33,719 nucleotides of DNA from Streptacidiphilus melanogenes (GTDB lineage: Bacteria > Actinomycetota > Actinomycetes > Streptomycetales > Streptomycetaceae): contig NZ_BBPP01000006.1 in NCBI RefSeq assembly GCF_000787835.1, forward strand, positions 1 through 33,719. The letters run 5' to 3'. The position numbers and the translations under genes are program-made. The notes beneath the pieces are model-generated. The model worked only from the letters and a program-made list of their open reading frames with translations. It made no database searches and was not told where the DNA came from. Positions 1-8,324 of this stretch are shown in pieces (position 1 is the first letter of the stretch; every line of letters begins with the position of its first letter).

Positions 1-1359
1 GCCCGCACCGCCCGAGGTCGCCGCGCCGCTGCTGCCGCCGGGCCCACCGGAGCCGCCGCCGGCACCGGCTCCCCCGCTGCCGCCCGCGCCGCCCGTCCCG
101 GTGCTGCACTGGGTCGGGCCCTTCTTGTCACAAGCCGGCGGGTACGGCGCGGTCTTGGCCAGCGTGTTGCTCCCGTCCGAGGAGAAGGTCGGGTTGTTGC
201 AGTTCTTGATGGTGATGTTCTGCGCCTGCACCCCGGGCACCCGGCGGATCTGGGTCAGACCGGCCTGCACCAGGTTGATCGGCAGCGGCGAGTAGCCGAG
301 CGCGGGAGCCTGCTGTTGTCCCTGGCACAGGAAGTAGTAGGCGAACGCGCCGAGGGTGCGGCCCTTGTCGGTGTTGAACCCGCTCTCCACCGCGGTCGGC
401 AGGATCATGTAGCTGTAGCTGGACAGCGGGTATGCGCGGCGGTCCGGGCTGTTGTAGACGCCGTTGAGCTTCTGCGTCAGGTCGGAGTTGATCTGCGCCG
501 AGGTCAGCCCGACCGCGACCGCCGGGGCGGTCGGCTCGACGTAGTAGCCCGAGGCGTTCAGCATCTTGGCCACCGGGAAGCCGGTGTTGAGCGCGTAGGA
601 GTACTCGACGTAGGTGATCGAGCCCTCGTTCTGGTCCTGCGCGACGAAGCCGGAGACGCCCTGCGAGCCGCTCAGCGCGATGAACGGGGTGCCGGGGATG
701 ACCGGGTAGAAGGAGGTGACCCCGCAGGGCGAGCTGCGACCCGCCCTGACGCAGTAGGCGTTCCACTTGGACGCCTCGTTGGTCTGGCTCATCCACGTGG
801 TCAGCTGCGCGGTGGTGCCGGACCCGTCGGACCGCACGACCGGAACGATCGGCCGGGCGGGCAGCGTGAGCTCCGGGTTGTCGGCGGCGATCGCCGGGTC
901 GTTCCACTTGGTGATGGTGCCCGTGAAGATCCCGGCGATGGTGTCGCCGGACAGGCGCAGGTTGGTGACCCGGCGCCCGTTGATCTTCAGGTTGTACATG
1001 AAGGCGGTGCCACCGGCGACGATCGGCATGTAGGCGAAGTGGCGCGGCGGCGGGGCCTCGTAGACGCCCTGGTCGGTGATGCCGTACGGGATCTCGGAGA
1101 CGGCGAAGTCCACCGCGCCGTTCTTGAACTTCGCGCGGCCGTCGGAGGAGCCGGTGGCGTCGAAGTTGATCTGCATGCCGTACTGCTTGACGTTGGTGGC
1201 CCAGGCGTCCATCGCGTTGCTGCTCCAGGTGGAGCCGGCCCCGGAGATCGGCACGTAGTCACTGGCGAGGGCGCGCGGGGCTGCGCCCCAGACCAGCACC
1301 AGGGCAAGCGCGGTGACCGCGGCGGCGCCGCGCAGCAGCGCGAGGAGTCGGCGACGCAC
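1..1359 (-). CDS. pstS: Phosphate ABC transporter substrate-binding protein PstS (3' end outside window)
   Basis: Extracellular phosphate-binding subunit of the Pst importer. The chosen GTG at 1359 has an AGAAGGGA ribosome site about 7 bases upstream. It gives an Arg-rich N-terminus and a hydrophobic signal core (TALALVLVWGAA) ending near ALAS. The mature part begins DYVPISGAGST, the SGAGS/T phosphate-binding loop of PstS; DGSGTT and GSQGVSGFV further on are also PstS-like. There is no lipobox cysteine, unlike many Gram-positive PstS lipoproteins. The visible C-terminus runs into a Gly/Ser/Ala/Pro-rich stretch at about 1-95 that may lead to an anchor beyond the edge. The frame is the same as upstream pstA, with no stop between them, so this may be the second half of a fusion. 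Family assignment is very secure; the start and independence from pstA are less so. Confidence 0.93.
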   Translation of the reverse strand, partial: MRRRLLALLRGAAAVTALALVLVWGAAPRALASDYVPISGAGSTWSSNAMDAWATNVKQYGMQINFDATGSSDGRAKFKNGAVDFAVSEIPYGITDQGVYEAPPPRHFAYMPIVAGGTAFMYNLKINGRRVTNLRLSGDTIAGIFTGTITKWNDPAIAADNPELTLPARPIVPVVRSDGSGTTAQLTTWMSQTNEASKWNAYCVRAGRSSPCGVTSFYPVIPGTPFIALSGSQGVSGFVAQDQNEGSITYVEYSYALNTGFPVAKMLNASGYYVEPTAPAVAVGLTSAQINSDLTQKLNGVYNSPDRRAYPLSSYSYMILPTAVESGFNTDKGRTLGAFAYYFLCQGQQQAPALGYSPLPINLVQAGLTQIRRVPGVQAQNITIKNCNNPTFSSDGSNTLAKTAPYPPACDKKGPTQCSTGTGGAGGSGGAGAGGGSGGPGGSSGAATSGGAG

Positions 1360-2763
1360 GCCGGCATCCCTTCTGTCGGAGGGGGAGGCTTTGGACGCAG
1401 GGGATGTTGCGACTTCCAGGGGCGCGGGGAACTGCGCGACAAGCCACCCACGCAGAGGGAGACCCGGACGCGCAGGGCCGTCCGCTCGCCGGCGGCTCTC
1501 GCGCAGTTCCCCGCGCCCCTGGTTGCCACCGGCCGTGTGTGCGAATCTGAGCGCAAGTCGCGTCGACGCCGCTGCGCGGCGCCGTTGTTGGCGGGCGTTC
1601 AGGACGCCCGCGGGGCGGCCGCCGACCACGCGCGCCAGTACGAAGAGCAGGACCACCAGGCCCAGCAGGACCGCCGCCGCGCCGAAGCCGCGGGCGATCT
1701 GTGCCTGCGAGGGCAGCCGCACCAGGGTGAAGACCAGCAGCGGCAGGGAGACCTGCGGGCCGCTGAAGGGGTCCGCGTTGAACGCCTTGTTGTAGCCCGC
1801 GGTCAGCAGCACCGGCGAGGTCTCGCCGATGCCGCGTGCGGTGCCGAGGATGACCGCGGTCATCAGCCCGGAACGGGCGGTCGGCAGGACGACCCCGAGG
1901 ACCGTCCGCAGCCGGCCCGCGCCGAGGGCGTAGGAGGCCTCCTTGAGGGACGCGGGCACCAGCCGCAGCACCACGTCCGCCGCGCGGATGATGATCGGCA
2001 GCATCATCACCGAGAGCGCACAGCCCGCGGCGAAGCCGCTGCGGCCCCAGCCGAGGACCAGCACGAAGACGGCGTAGATGAAGAGGCCGGCCAGGACCGA
2101 CGGCAAGGCGGTCATCGCCTCGGTGAGGGTGCGCACGAAGCGGCTGAACGCGCCGGGGACCTCCGACAGGAACACGGCCGTGCCGATGCCCAGCGGGACC
2201 GTGATGGCGAGCGCGATGCCGATCTGCTCCAGCGAGCCGATCACCGCGTGCAGCACGCCGCCGGTGGTGAGGGGCGCGAGCGAGTCCGCGTCGGACATGT
2301 CCTGCGTGTAGAAGTTGCCGTGCGGCAGGGCGTCCCAGCTGCGGACGGCGACGTAGCCGATGACGAGCACCAGGGCCGCCAGCACCAGCGCGGCGACACT
2401 GTGCACGACCGCGGCCGCGAGGCGGTCGCGGACCGCGAGGCCGCTCTCCTCCTGGGCGACCAGCAGCGCGTAGAGGCCGAGGAAGCACAGCCACGCGGTG
2501 ACGACGAAGCCCAGTGGGCCGTCGAACGGCAGCAGGTAGTGGAAGAGCAGGGTGGTGAGCCCGACGGATCCGGCGAGCGCGCCGATGACGGCGTAGCGAT
2601 CGGCGGGCTTGGCGGCGCCGGGCCGACGCCGCTGCCGGCGTGGCGCACCTGGCGGCAGCGGGCCGCGGACCACGACGGTGGTCCGCGCCTGCGTCTGCGC
2701 AGGGGCCGGCGCCGGCGTCTCCGGCGTGGAGGACGTCCCGGACGAGGTCGCGGAGGTGGTCAT
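1360..2763 (-). CDS. pstA: Phosphate ABC transporter permease PstA (no stop codon before pstS)
   Basis: Inner-membrane permease half of the Pst phosphate importer. The ATG at 2763 overlaps the pstC stop (ATGA). After a Pro/Ala/Thr-rich cytoplasmic N-terminus come several hydrophobic segments and the permease EAA loop (EASYALGAGRLRTVLGVVLP), followed by GTARGIGETSPVLLTAG, typical of PstA. The usual PstA end would be near residue 381, after the last helix (VLLGLVVLLFVLARVVGG). Here the frame stays open through about 90 further Arg/Ala/Pro-rich residues, encoded partly by the 1416-1522 repeat, and enters pstS in the same frame. Reading plus-strand triplets in this phase from 1360 to 1620 gives no TTA, CTA or TCA. 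The end given here is therefore only the boundary with the pstS start, not a stop. Identity is secure; the gene end is unresolved. Confidence 0.88.
1416..1522. repeat. MITE-like inverted-repeat element, copy R1
   Basis: A 107-bp element bounded by perfect 24-bp inverted repeats (1416-1439 and 1499-1522; outer end CCAGGGGCGCGGGGAACTGC). Its core contains AAGCCACCCACGCAG and CGCAGGGCCGTCCG. The same core and ends recur at 17630-17761 (opposite orientation) and 22545-22674. It sits at the pstA-pstS junction and carries no stop in the pstA frame. From memory, similar sequences are scattered between genes in Streptomyces genomes. No transposase is encoded. Confidence 0.85.
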
Positions 2764-3773
2764 GAGGCGGCTCCGGAGCGGCTGCGGGCGACCACGGCCG
2801 AGGCCGCGAAGTTGACCGCCAGGGTCATCAGGAACAGGGCGAGCCCGGCGGCCATGAGCGCGGAGACGCCGAACGGCGAGGAGTCGCCGTAGTGCAGGGC
2901 GATGAGTGCGGAGACGGTGCTGGCGCCGCTCTGCAGCACGTGCGGCTGGATCGCGAAGACCATCGAGATGATCATGTAGACGGTGATGGTCTCGCCCAGG
3001 GCCCGGCCGAGGCCGAGCATGGTGCCGCCGATGATCCCGCCGCGTCCGTAGGGCAGCACGACGGAGCGGATCATGCCCCAGCGGGTCGCGCCGAGCGCGT
3101 AGGCGCCCTCGCGTTCGCCCGCCGGGGCCTGGCCGAAGACCTCCCGCATGACCGAGCACATGATCGGCGTGATCATGAAGGCGACGACCGTGCCCGCGAT
3201 GAAGGTCGAGGAGGTGTAGGCGGCGACGGGCGCGAGCGGGTCGTGCGGATCGGCGCCGTCGACCCTGAACACCGGGATCCAGCCGAAGTAGGTGGAGATC
3301 CAGCGGGCCAGGCCGGTCATCCGCTGCTCCAGGAAGAAGAAGCCCCACAGGCCGTAGACCACGCTCGGCACCGCGGCCATCAGGTCCACCAGGGCGATCA
3401 GCGTCTGCCGCAGGCGGCGCGGCGCGTACTCGGAGATGTAGAGCGCCGCACACAGGGCCATCGGCAGCGCCAGCGAGACCGCGAGCACGCCGATCAGGAC
3501 CGTGCCGGTCAGCACGGCGGCGATGCCGAAGTGGCCGCGGCCGGCGTCCGGCTCCCAGCTCTGGGTCGTCAGGAATGCGAAGCCGCCGACCCGCAGGGCG
3601 TGCGCGGCCTGGTAGGCCAGAAAACTGCCGACGGCGAGCATCACCAGCAGGACCGCGCCGCCGCTGACCCGCAGTCCGCCACGGAAGACCTGGTCCGAGA
3701 GCCCCACGCGCGCGACGGGCCGGCGGCCGGCGGGTCGGCCGCCGGCGGCGCGGACGGGAGCAGGGGCGCTCAT
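2760..3773 (-). CDS. pstC: Phosphate ABC transporter permease PstC
   Basis: The other membrane permease of the Pst importer, 337 aa, the normal PstC length. A basic N-terminus is followed by a first helix (AVLLVMLAVGSFLAYQ) and a large periplasm-side segment containing LTTQSWEPDAGRGHFG, the FLTxxxWxP region conserved in PstC. Next come SEYAPRRLRQ and a PSVVYGLWGF motif. The EAA loop is EGAYALGATRWGMIRSVVLP, then GLGRALGETITVYMIIS. The start at 3773 was chosen because its ATG overlaps the stop of the upstream DUF1508-like gene (ATGA); its own stop overlaps the pstA start in the same way. This indicates translational coupling along the operon. No PstB ATPase is in the window; it would be expected beyond the left edge. 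Confidence 0.95.
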   Translation of the reverse strand: MSAPAPVRAAGGRPAGRRPVARVGLSDQVFRGGLRVSGGAVLLVMLAVGSFLAYQAAHALRVGGFAFLTTQSWEPDAGRGHFGIAAVLTGTVLIGVLAVSLALPMALCAALYISEYAPRRLRQTLIALVDLMAAVPSVVYGLWGFFFLEQRMTGLARWISTYFGWIPVFRVDGADPHDPLAPVAAYTSSTFIAGTVVAFMITPIMCSVMREVFGQAPAGEREGAYALGATRWGMIRSVVLPYGRGGIIGGTMLGLGRALGETITVYMIISMVFAIQPHVLQSGASTVSALIALHYGDSSPFGVSALMAAGLALFLMTLAVNFAASAVVARSRSGAAS

Positions 3774-4207
3774 CGGGCCACCGCCCGGGAGAGGTCGCCC
3801 GGCGCGCGTCCGCCGCCCGTGCGGCGGACGGAGGAGCGCTGTTCGGGCAGCGCGTGCGGCGCGGCGTCGGCCAGGCTCACCCCGGTGTGGAAGTGCGCCA
3901 GGCTGTAGCGGCATTCGCGCAGCCGGTGGTAGGCGCGCCCGGACCGGGCCGCCTCGGTGCCGTCGATCTCGAGGCGCCAGCGCCACAGCGAGTCGGGCCG
4001 TACCACGTGGACCACGGGCACGGCGCGGTCGAGGTTGGCGCGCAGGTGGAGCACGGCCGCCTCGCAGTCCTCGCGCCGTGGGAAGAACGTGGCGCTGCGC
4101 CCCAACTCGCGGTTGTTGGCGCTGAGCAGGCGCCACCCGAACCACGGCGACTCGCTGCCGCTCTCCCGGTCGGTGCCGGTGGCGATCAGGAATCTGGCTC
4201 CACTCAC
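3770..4207 (-). CDS. YegP/DUF1508-like small protein, first gene of the pst operon
   Basis: A 145-aa protein with no signal or membrane segment. It shows two related halves. The first, FGWRLLSANNRELGRSATFF with a following CEAAVLHLR helix, fits the DUF1508 (YegP) fold in which F-x-W-R-L-x-x-x-N precedes a short helix. The second, WRWRLEIDGTEAARSGRAY, is a weaker copy. DUF1508 function is poorly defined. The start is GTG at 4207; its stop overlaps the pstC ATG by 4 bases (ATGA), so it is probably co-translated with the phosphate permease genes. The last 30 residues are Arg/Pro/Gly-rich and lie outside the domain. The domain call is from pattern only, so moderate confidence; that it is a real gene is well supported by the overlap. 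Confidence 0.7.
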   Translation of the reverse strand: MSGARFLIATGTDRESGSESPWFGWRLLSANNRELGRSATFFPRREDCEAAVLHLRANLDRAVPVVHVVRPDSLWRWRLEIDGTEAARSGRAYHRLRECRYSLAHFHTGVSLADAAPHALPEQRSSVRRTGGGRAPGDLSRAVAR

Positions 4208-4508
4208 GGTTCCCCATCTCCCGCACTGGACCGCACTGGTCGCGATCGGCCGAGGGAGACGGTCGAGGTTCCAAGCGGATTCACAGAATCAGAGCCAGGA
4301 ACGCCGGACATGGACAGGGTGAACGAGAAGTGTCGGAGATGTCGGCAAGTTGTGTACATCGGTCATGCCAATTCCGCACACGATCGGTCACCGTTTGTGT
4401 CACAGCTCTGCCGCGAATCCTCAAGATCGGCGCAACTCTGGTGTGACTCGTCCTCAAGGGCGGCCATACTTCTTGCGACGAAACGAGACGGGGGAAGGGG
4501 CGCGCAGC
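4208..4508. other. Intergenic region between the divergent pst and glnX operons
   Basis: This 301-bp gap has lower GC than its surroundings and must hold promoters for both operons. It contains a candidate PHO box on the minus strand (listed separately). It also has two direct TCCTCAAG repeats, the second followed by CATACT, which could be a -10 element for the plus-strand genes. A GGGGGAAGGGG ribosome site precedes the ATG at 4509. I see no coding sequence or RNA gene here. Confidence 0.6.
4292..4324 (-). promoter_or_regulatory. Candidate PHO box (PhoP site) upstream of the pst operon
   Basis: Read on the minus strand, 4324-4314 is GTTCACCCTGT, a full match to the GTTCACC core of Streptomyces PhoP direct-repeat units. 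11-base units follow: CCATGTCCGGC, then GTTCCTGGCTC. The 11-base periodicity fits PhoP boxes, but the second unit is poor. It lies 85-117 bases upstream of the first gene of the pst operon, a suitable place for phosphate control. Prediction only. Confidence 0.4.
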
Positions 4509-5885
4509 ATGGCGACACCGGCGACACGACCGGCGACCACGCAACCGGCCGGGCCGCGATCGACCATGCCATCGCAGCGCGGACGGCAGGACGGACCGGG
4601 GGCGGGCAGCGGCCTGACCGCCCGGCTGACGGCCACTCCGCCACGGCGGCTGCAGACCGGCGCGGCCCTGTTGGCCCTGCTGGCGCTGCTCTTCGGTGTA
4701 CTGACCGTCTGGCAGGTCAGCTCGCGCTCCGCCGCGGCCGACAACGTGGTCAACCACAGCCAGCCGCTCAGCAACGACGCCGCGCAGATCTTCCGCTCCC
4801 TCGCGGACGCGGACACCACCGCCGCCACCGGCTTCCTCCAGGCCGGCCAGGAGACGGCGGCCGTTCGCGCGCAGTACACCGACGACATCGCCACGGCCTC
4901 GCAGCTGCTGACCAAGGCGGCGGCGCAGAGCGGCTCGGGCGACCCGGGCCAGCAGTGGATCACCAAGCTCAACGCGGAGCTCCCGGTCTACGCGGGCCTG
5001 GTCGAGACCGCCAAGGCCGACGACCGGCAGGGCATCCCGCTCGGTGGCGCCTACCTGCGCTACGCCTCCGGGCAGATGCAGAACCAGATGCTGACCGAGG
5101 CCCAGAACCTCTACCAGGCCGAGACGGCGCGCCTGAACAGCGACTACGCCGACGCCCGCTCGCTGCCATGGGCCGCTGTCGGGCTCGGCGTCATCCTGCT
5201 GGTCGTGCTGGTGCGGGCGCAGATCCGGCTGTTCCGCAGTACCAACCGGGTGTTCAACCTCGGCATGATGTTCGCGACCGCCTGCGCGACCGTCGCGCTG
5301 CTCTGGCTGGCGGTCGGTCAGACCCTCTCGTCCTCCTACCTCGCGGACAGCGACGCCAAGGGCGCCGCGCCGCTGCAGATGCTGAACCAGGCCGAGATCG
5401 AGGCACTCAAGTGCCGCGCCGCGGAGAACCTCAACCTGGTGGCCCGCGGCTCGACCACCGCCTACGAGAAGGCCTGGGACACCGACAGCGTCAAGCTCGC
5501 GGGCCCGGGCGGCTACCTCGCCCAGGCGCAGTCGAAGACCTCCGGCGACGCCACCGCCCAGCAGGCGGTGATCGCCGCCGTCGCGTCCTTCCACAGCTGG
5601 CAGTCGCGGCACGACACCGCCCACGGCGCCAACCAGAGCGGCGACTACGACGCCGCCGTGAGCGACACCATCGGCAGCGGCGGCGGCACCGTCAACGCCG
5701 CCTTCACCTCGCTCAAGGGCAGCCTGGACACGGCCGCCGCACACGAACAGAGCCAGTTCACCAACCTCGCCGACAGCGGCCGCAGCGCCACCTCCCTGCT
5801 CGCGCCCGGCTCGGGCGTGCTGACCGTGCTCGCCGCGGCCGGCGTGGTGATGGGCGTCAACCGGCGTGTGGCCGAGTACCGGTAG
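4509..5885 (+). CDS. glnX: GlnX-like four-helix transmembrane sensor protein
   Basis: A 458-aa membrane protein. The ATG at 4509 was chosen for its GGGGGAAGGGG ribosome site; the frame is open further upstream but without a better start. The N-terminal 47 residues are Pro/Ser/Arg-rich and cytoplasmic. Helix 1 is at about 48-70, helices 2 and 3 at about 218-236 and 251-270, and helix 4 near the C-terminus (about 430-448). This leaves two extracellular helical regions of roughly 147 and 158 residues, an MCP/four-helix-bundle-like arrangement. In Mycobacterium tuberculosis GlnX (Rv0412c) sits beside GlnH and PknG and relays amino-acid binding across the membrane. Topology and the following glnH and pknG genes support the same role here. 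The name rests on context and topology more than on residue motifs. Confidence 0.8.
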   Translation: MATPATRPATTQPAGPRSTMPSQRGRQDGPGAGSGLTARLTATPPRRLQTGAALLALLALLFGVLTVWQVSSRSAAADNVVNHSQPLSNDAAQIFRSLADADTTAATGFLQAGQETAAVRAQYTDDIATASQLLTKAAAQSGSGDPGQQWITKLNAELPVYAGLVETAKADDRQGIPLGGAYLRYASGQMQNQMLTEAQNLYQAETARLNSDYADARSLPWAAVGLGVILLVVLVRAQIRLFRSTNRVFNLGMMFATACATVALLWLAVGQTLSSSYLADSDAKGAAPLQMLNQAEIEALKCRAAENLNLVARGSTTAYEKAWDTDSVKLAGPGGYLAQAQSKTSGDATAQQAVIAAVASFHSWQSRHDTAHGANQSGDYDAAVSDTIGSGGGTVNAAFTSLKGSLDTAAAHEQSQFTNLADSGRSATSLLAPGSGVLTVLAAAGVVMGVNRRVAEYR

Positions 5886-5895
5886 GGGGAGAGCA

Positions 5896-6867
5896 GTGAA
5901 CAAGACGTTCCAGAGACTGCTGCGGCCGGCGCTGCGACCGGGCGTGTGGGCGGTGACGTCCGCCCTGCTGCTCGGAGGCTTCGCGTTCGCCGGCAGCTCG
6001 GCGGCGGAGACCAACTCCGCGCCGGACCACACGGCGTCGATCCGGATCGCCGGCGCGCCGGAGGACGACAACAGCTGCGACCCGCTGGCGACCGCCTCGC
6101 CGAGCACCTCGGACGGCGGGCTGGACGTGCAGCGCATCATCCGGCGCGGCAAGCTCGTCGCGGGCATCGACACCAACAGCTACCTGTGGGGCTTCCGCGA
6201 CCCGAACAGCGGTGACGTCCAGGGCTTCGACATCGACCTGGTGCACGCGCTGGCCGCGGCGATCCTGGGCGACCCGAACAAGGTGACCCTGCTGGCCGTC
6301 CCCACCGACCAGCGCATCCCCGCGCTTCAGAACGGCCTGGTGGACGTCGTGGTGCGCACCTTCACCCACAACTGCGCGCGGGAGAAGCAGGTCTCCTTCT
6401 CCGCCGACTACTTCGAGACCGGCCAGCAGATCCTGGTGCCGAAGGACTCCAAGGTCACCGGCCTGAACTCGAGCATCAAGGGCCAGCGGATCTGCACCGC
6501 CAAGGGCTCCACGGCCGAGGGCCTGCTGCAGGGCAGCGCCTACAAGTCGCAGGAGGTCCCGGTCGAGAACCAGCTGGACTGCCTGGTGCTGATGCAGCTC
6601 GGCCAGGTGGACGCGACCATCACCGACGGCGCGCTCGCCGCCGGCCTCAACGCGCAGGACAAGTCGCTGCGGATCGTGCCGGGGACGCTGGACACCGAGT
6701 ACTACGCGGTCGCGGTCAAGCTCGGCTCGCACGACCTGGTCGCGCGGATCAACGCGGTGCTGCAGTCCTACATCGGCGGCGGCGCGTGGCAGCAGAGCTA
6801 CGGAAAGTGGATCAAGCCCATCACCGGACAGAACAGCGCCCCACCCGCCGCCCACTACACGGGCTGA
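5896..6867 (+). CDS. glnH: GlnH-like amino-acid-binding protein (SBP family 3)
   Basis: A 323-aa exported solute-binding protein. The GTG at 5896 follows GGGGGAGA and lies 10 bases after the glnX stop. A signal peptide (ALLLGGFAFAGSSAA) is followed by a low-complexity stretch, then a family-3 binding fold. IIRRGKLVAGIDTNSYLWGF and GFDIDLVHALAAAILG are the usual first-lobe motifs; QNGLVDVVVRTFT follows. Cysteines in RICTAKGS and QLDCLVL may pair. There is no lipobox, whereas mycobacterial GlnH is a lipoprotein, so how it stays near GlnX is unclear. No ABC permease is adjacent, consistent with a sensor rather than an importer. Mycobacterial GlnH binds Asp and Glu; the ligand here is inferred. 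Confidence 0.87.
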   Translation: MNKTFQRLLRPALRPGVWAVTSALLLGGFAFAGSSAAETNSAPDHTASIRIAGAPEDDNSCDPLATASPSTSDGGLDVQRIIRRGKLVAGIDTNSYLWGFRDPNSGDVQGFDIDLVHALAAAILGDPNKVTLLAVPTDQRIPALQNGLVDVVVRTFTHNCAREKQVSFSADYFETGQQILVPKDSKVTGLNSSIKGQRICTAKGSTAEGLLQGSAYKSQEVPVENQLDCLVLMQLGQVDATITDGALAAGLNAQDKSLRIVPGTLDTEYYAVAVKLGSHDLVARINAVLQSYIGGGAWQQSYGKWIKPITGQNSAPPAAHYTG

Positions 6868-6904
6868 CCGCGCCACCGCGTCAAGGTTGCACCAAGGTCC
6901 GCCC

Positions 6905-6946
6905 CCGGGGATCCTCCCCGGACCCGGATCTGACAGTCTGACTGTC
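6905..6946. promoter_or_regulatory. Hairpin plus 15-bp dyad between glnH and the next gene
   Basis: Two structures sit in the 107-bp gap. 6905-6921 is a perfect 7-bp stem with a 3-base loop (CCGGGGA/TCCCCGG). 6932-6946 is the dyad GACAGTC-T-GACTGTC, ending 28 bases before the ATG at 6975. The first could weaken transcription past glnH; the second looks like a small operator or part of an internal promoter. No function is known. Confidence 0.35.
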
Positions 6947-6974
6947 GGCACGACCACCAGGGAGACAAGCAAGC

Positions 6975-8303
6975 ATGGCGTTGACCGGACCCTACGGTCC
7001 CGTGATGACCCGCGAGGAGGTGGACCGTACCCTCAAGGGGCTCGGCGACGAGCGCGAGGCCGTCGAATCCTCCCTGCTGGCCTTGCAGGACCACCCGGGC
7101 CGACGTCTGCTGGAGGGCGCGCAGCTGACCGGCCGCACCGCCGAGCTGTGGAGCGCGGCCGAGCCGGGGCTCCAGCTGATGTGGAACCTCTTCGACACCT
7201 ACTCCGAGGCACTGGCCGCGGCCCGGGCGGTGCGCTCGCGGCGCAGCAGACCCACCCAGTCCGAGCTGATCGAGCTGACCGAGCTGCTGCGCGGCAAGGG
7301 CGTGACCGTCGCCGGCAACCAACTGCCCGGCGGCGCGCCGTCGCTGACCGGCGGCGCCCGGCTGAGCGAGCAGGTGAGCCTGCGCGACCTCGTCGACCGG
7401 ATGAACGAGTGGTACGCACGGATCATGGACGTCGCCTCGGCGGCGGACGCGGTCTGGTCGGCACTGCCGGCCCGCATCGACCTGTTGCTGGCCGAGCTCG
7501 GCCGGGTGCAGGCGCTGGCCCGTTCCGTCGGCGTCCTGCCGGGCGAACACCCGGCCGGCGACGCACTGGAGGAGCTCGGCAAGGAGCTCGCCGCGCTGCG
7601 CGGCGAGGTGGTCTCCGACCCGCTGCTGTTCTGGACCCGGCGACCCGTCGGCGCGTCCGCGCCCGGTCGGACGCCCGTGGGCGGCTCGGTGGAGACCGCC
7701 CGCTACGACCGCGCCGAACGCGCGGTGGAGGACATCCGCCTCGAACTGACCGACCTGGTGCGGCTGCGCGACGACGCCGACGAGCGGCTGGAACGCGTCG
7801 GCGAGACACTGGCCCGCGCCGACGCCACCCTGGCCGAGGCCCGCCGGGCGCGCGGCGAGGTGCTGGCGAAGATCGCGGCCACCGAGGTGCCGACCGTGCC
7901 CGGACCGGCCAGCGCGATGCGCGAGCGGCTCGCCCAGGCCGAGCAGCTGCGCCGGCACGGCCGCTGGTCGATGCTCGGTCCGCTGCTGGACACCCTGGAG
8001 GCCGCGTCCGAGCGGGAGTTGGAGCGGGCCCGGGAGTCGCTGACCTCGGTGACCGCTCCCCTGGCGGTCCGCGCGGAACTGCGCGGGCGGCTGGACGCGT
8101 ACAAAGCCATGGCGGCGCGACTCGGCGTCGCCGAGGACCCGGAGCTGATCGAGCGTTACGACCTGGCCCGGCGGATGCTCTGGAGCGCCCCCTGCGACCT
8201 GCGCGCGGCGGACCACGCGGTCCTGCGCTACCAGCAGGGACTGCGGGCGGTCCAGCAGCAACAGGCCGCCGGCCCGGTCGACGGACGCCCCTACGGTGCC
8301 TGA
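6975..8303 (+). CDS. Helical coiled-coil protein of the glnX-pknG cluster
   Basis: A 442-aa cytoplasmic protein with no signal or membrane segment. The ATG at 6975 has GGGAGA 9 bases upstream. The sequence is almost wholly helical and rich in Glu, Arg, Leu and Ala. Heptad-like coiled coil is likely at about 240-300 (region containing RLRDDADERLERVGETL) and about 310-350. A short Gly/Pro segment near 213-235 separates two helical halves. I recognise no catalytic motif. It lies between the sensor pair and the kinase, where mycobacteria have no such gene, so it may bridge GlnX's cytoplasmic parts to PknG; that is inference. Function unknown. Confidence 0.85.
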   Translation: MALTGPYGPVMTREEVDRTLKGLGDEREAVESSLLALQDHPGRRLLEGAQLTGRTAELWSAAEPGLQLMWNLFDTYSEALAAARAVRSRRSRPTQSELIELTELLRGKGVTVAGNQLPGGAPSLTGGARLSEQVSLRDLVDRMNEWYARIMDVASAADAVWSALPARIDLLLAELGRVQALARSVGVLPGEHPAGDALEELGKELAALRGEVVSDPLLFWTRRPVGASAPGRTPVGGSVETARYDRAERAVEDIRLELTDLVRLRDDADERLERVGETLARADATLAEARRARGEVLAKIAATEVPTVPGPASAMRERLAQAEQLRRHGRWSMLGPLLDTLEAASERELERARESLTSVTAPLAVRAELRGRLDAYKAMAARLGVAEDPELIERYDLARRMLWSAPCDLRAADHAVLRYQQGLRAVQQQQAAGPVDGRPYGA

Positions 8304-8324
8304 GCTCCGACAGGGGGAAGCATC

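Noticed and set aside
316-2892. Long 858-codon plus-strand frame opposite pstA and pstS
   Set aside because: It is antisense to clear Pst proteins, in the same codon phase, and has Arg/Gly-rich composition with no motifs. Long antisense frames are usual at this GC.
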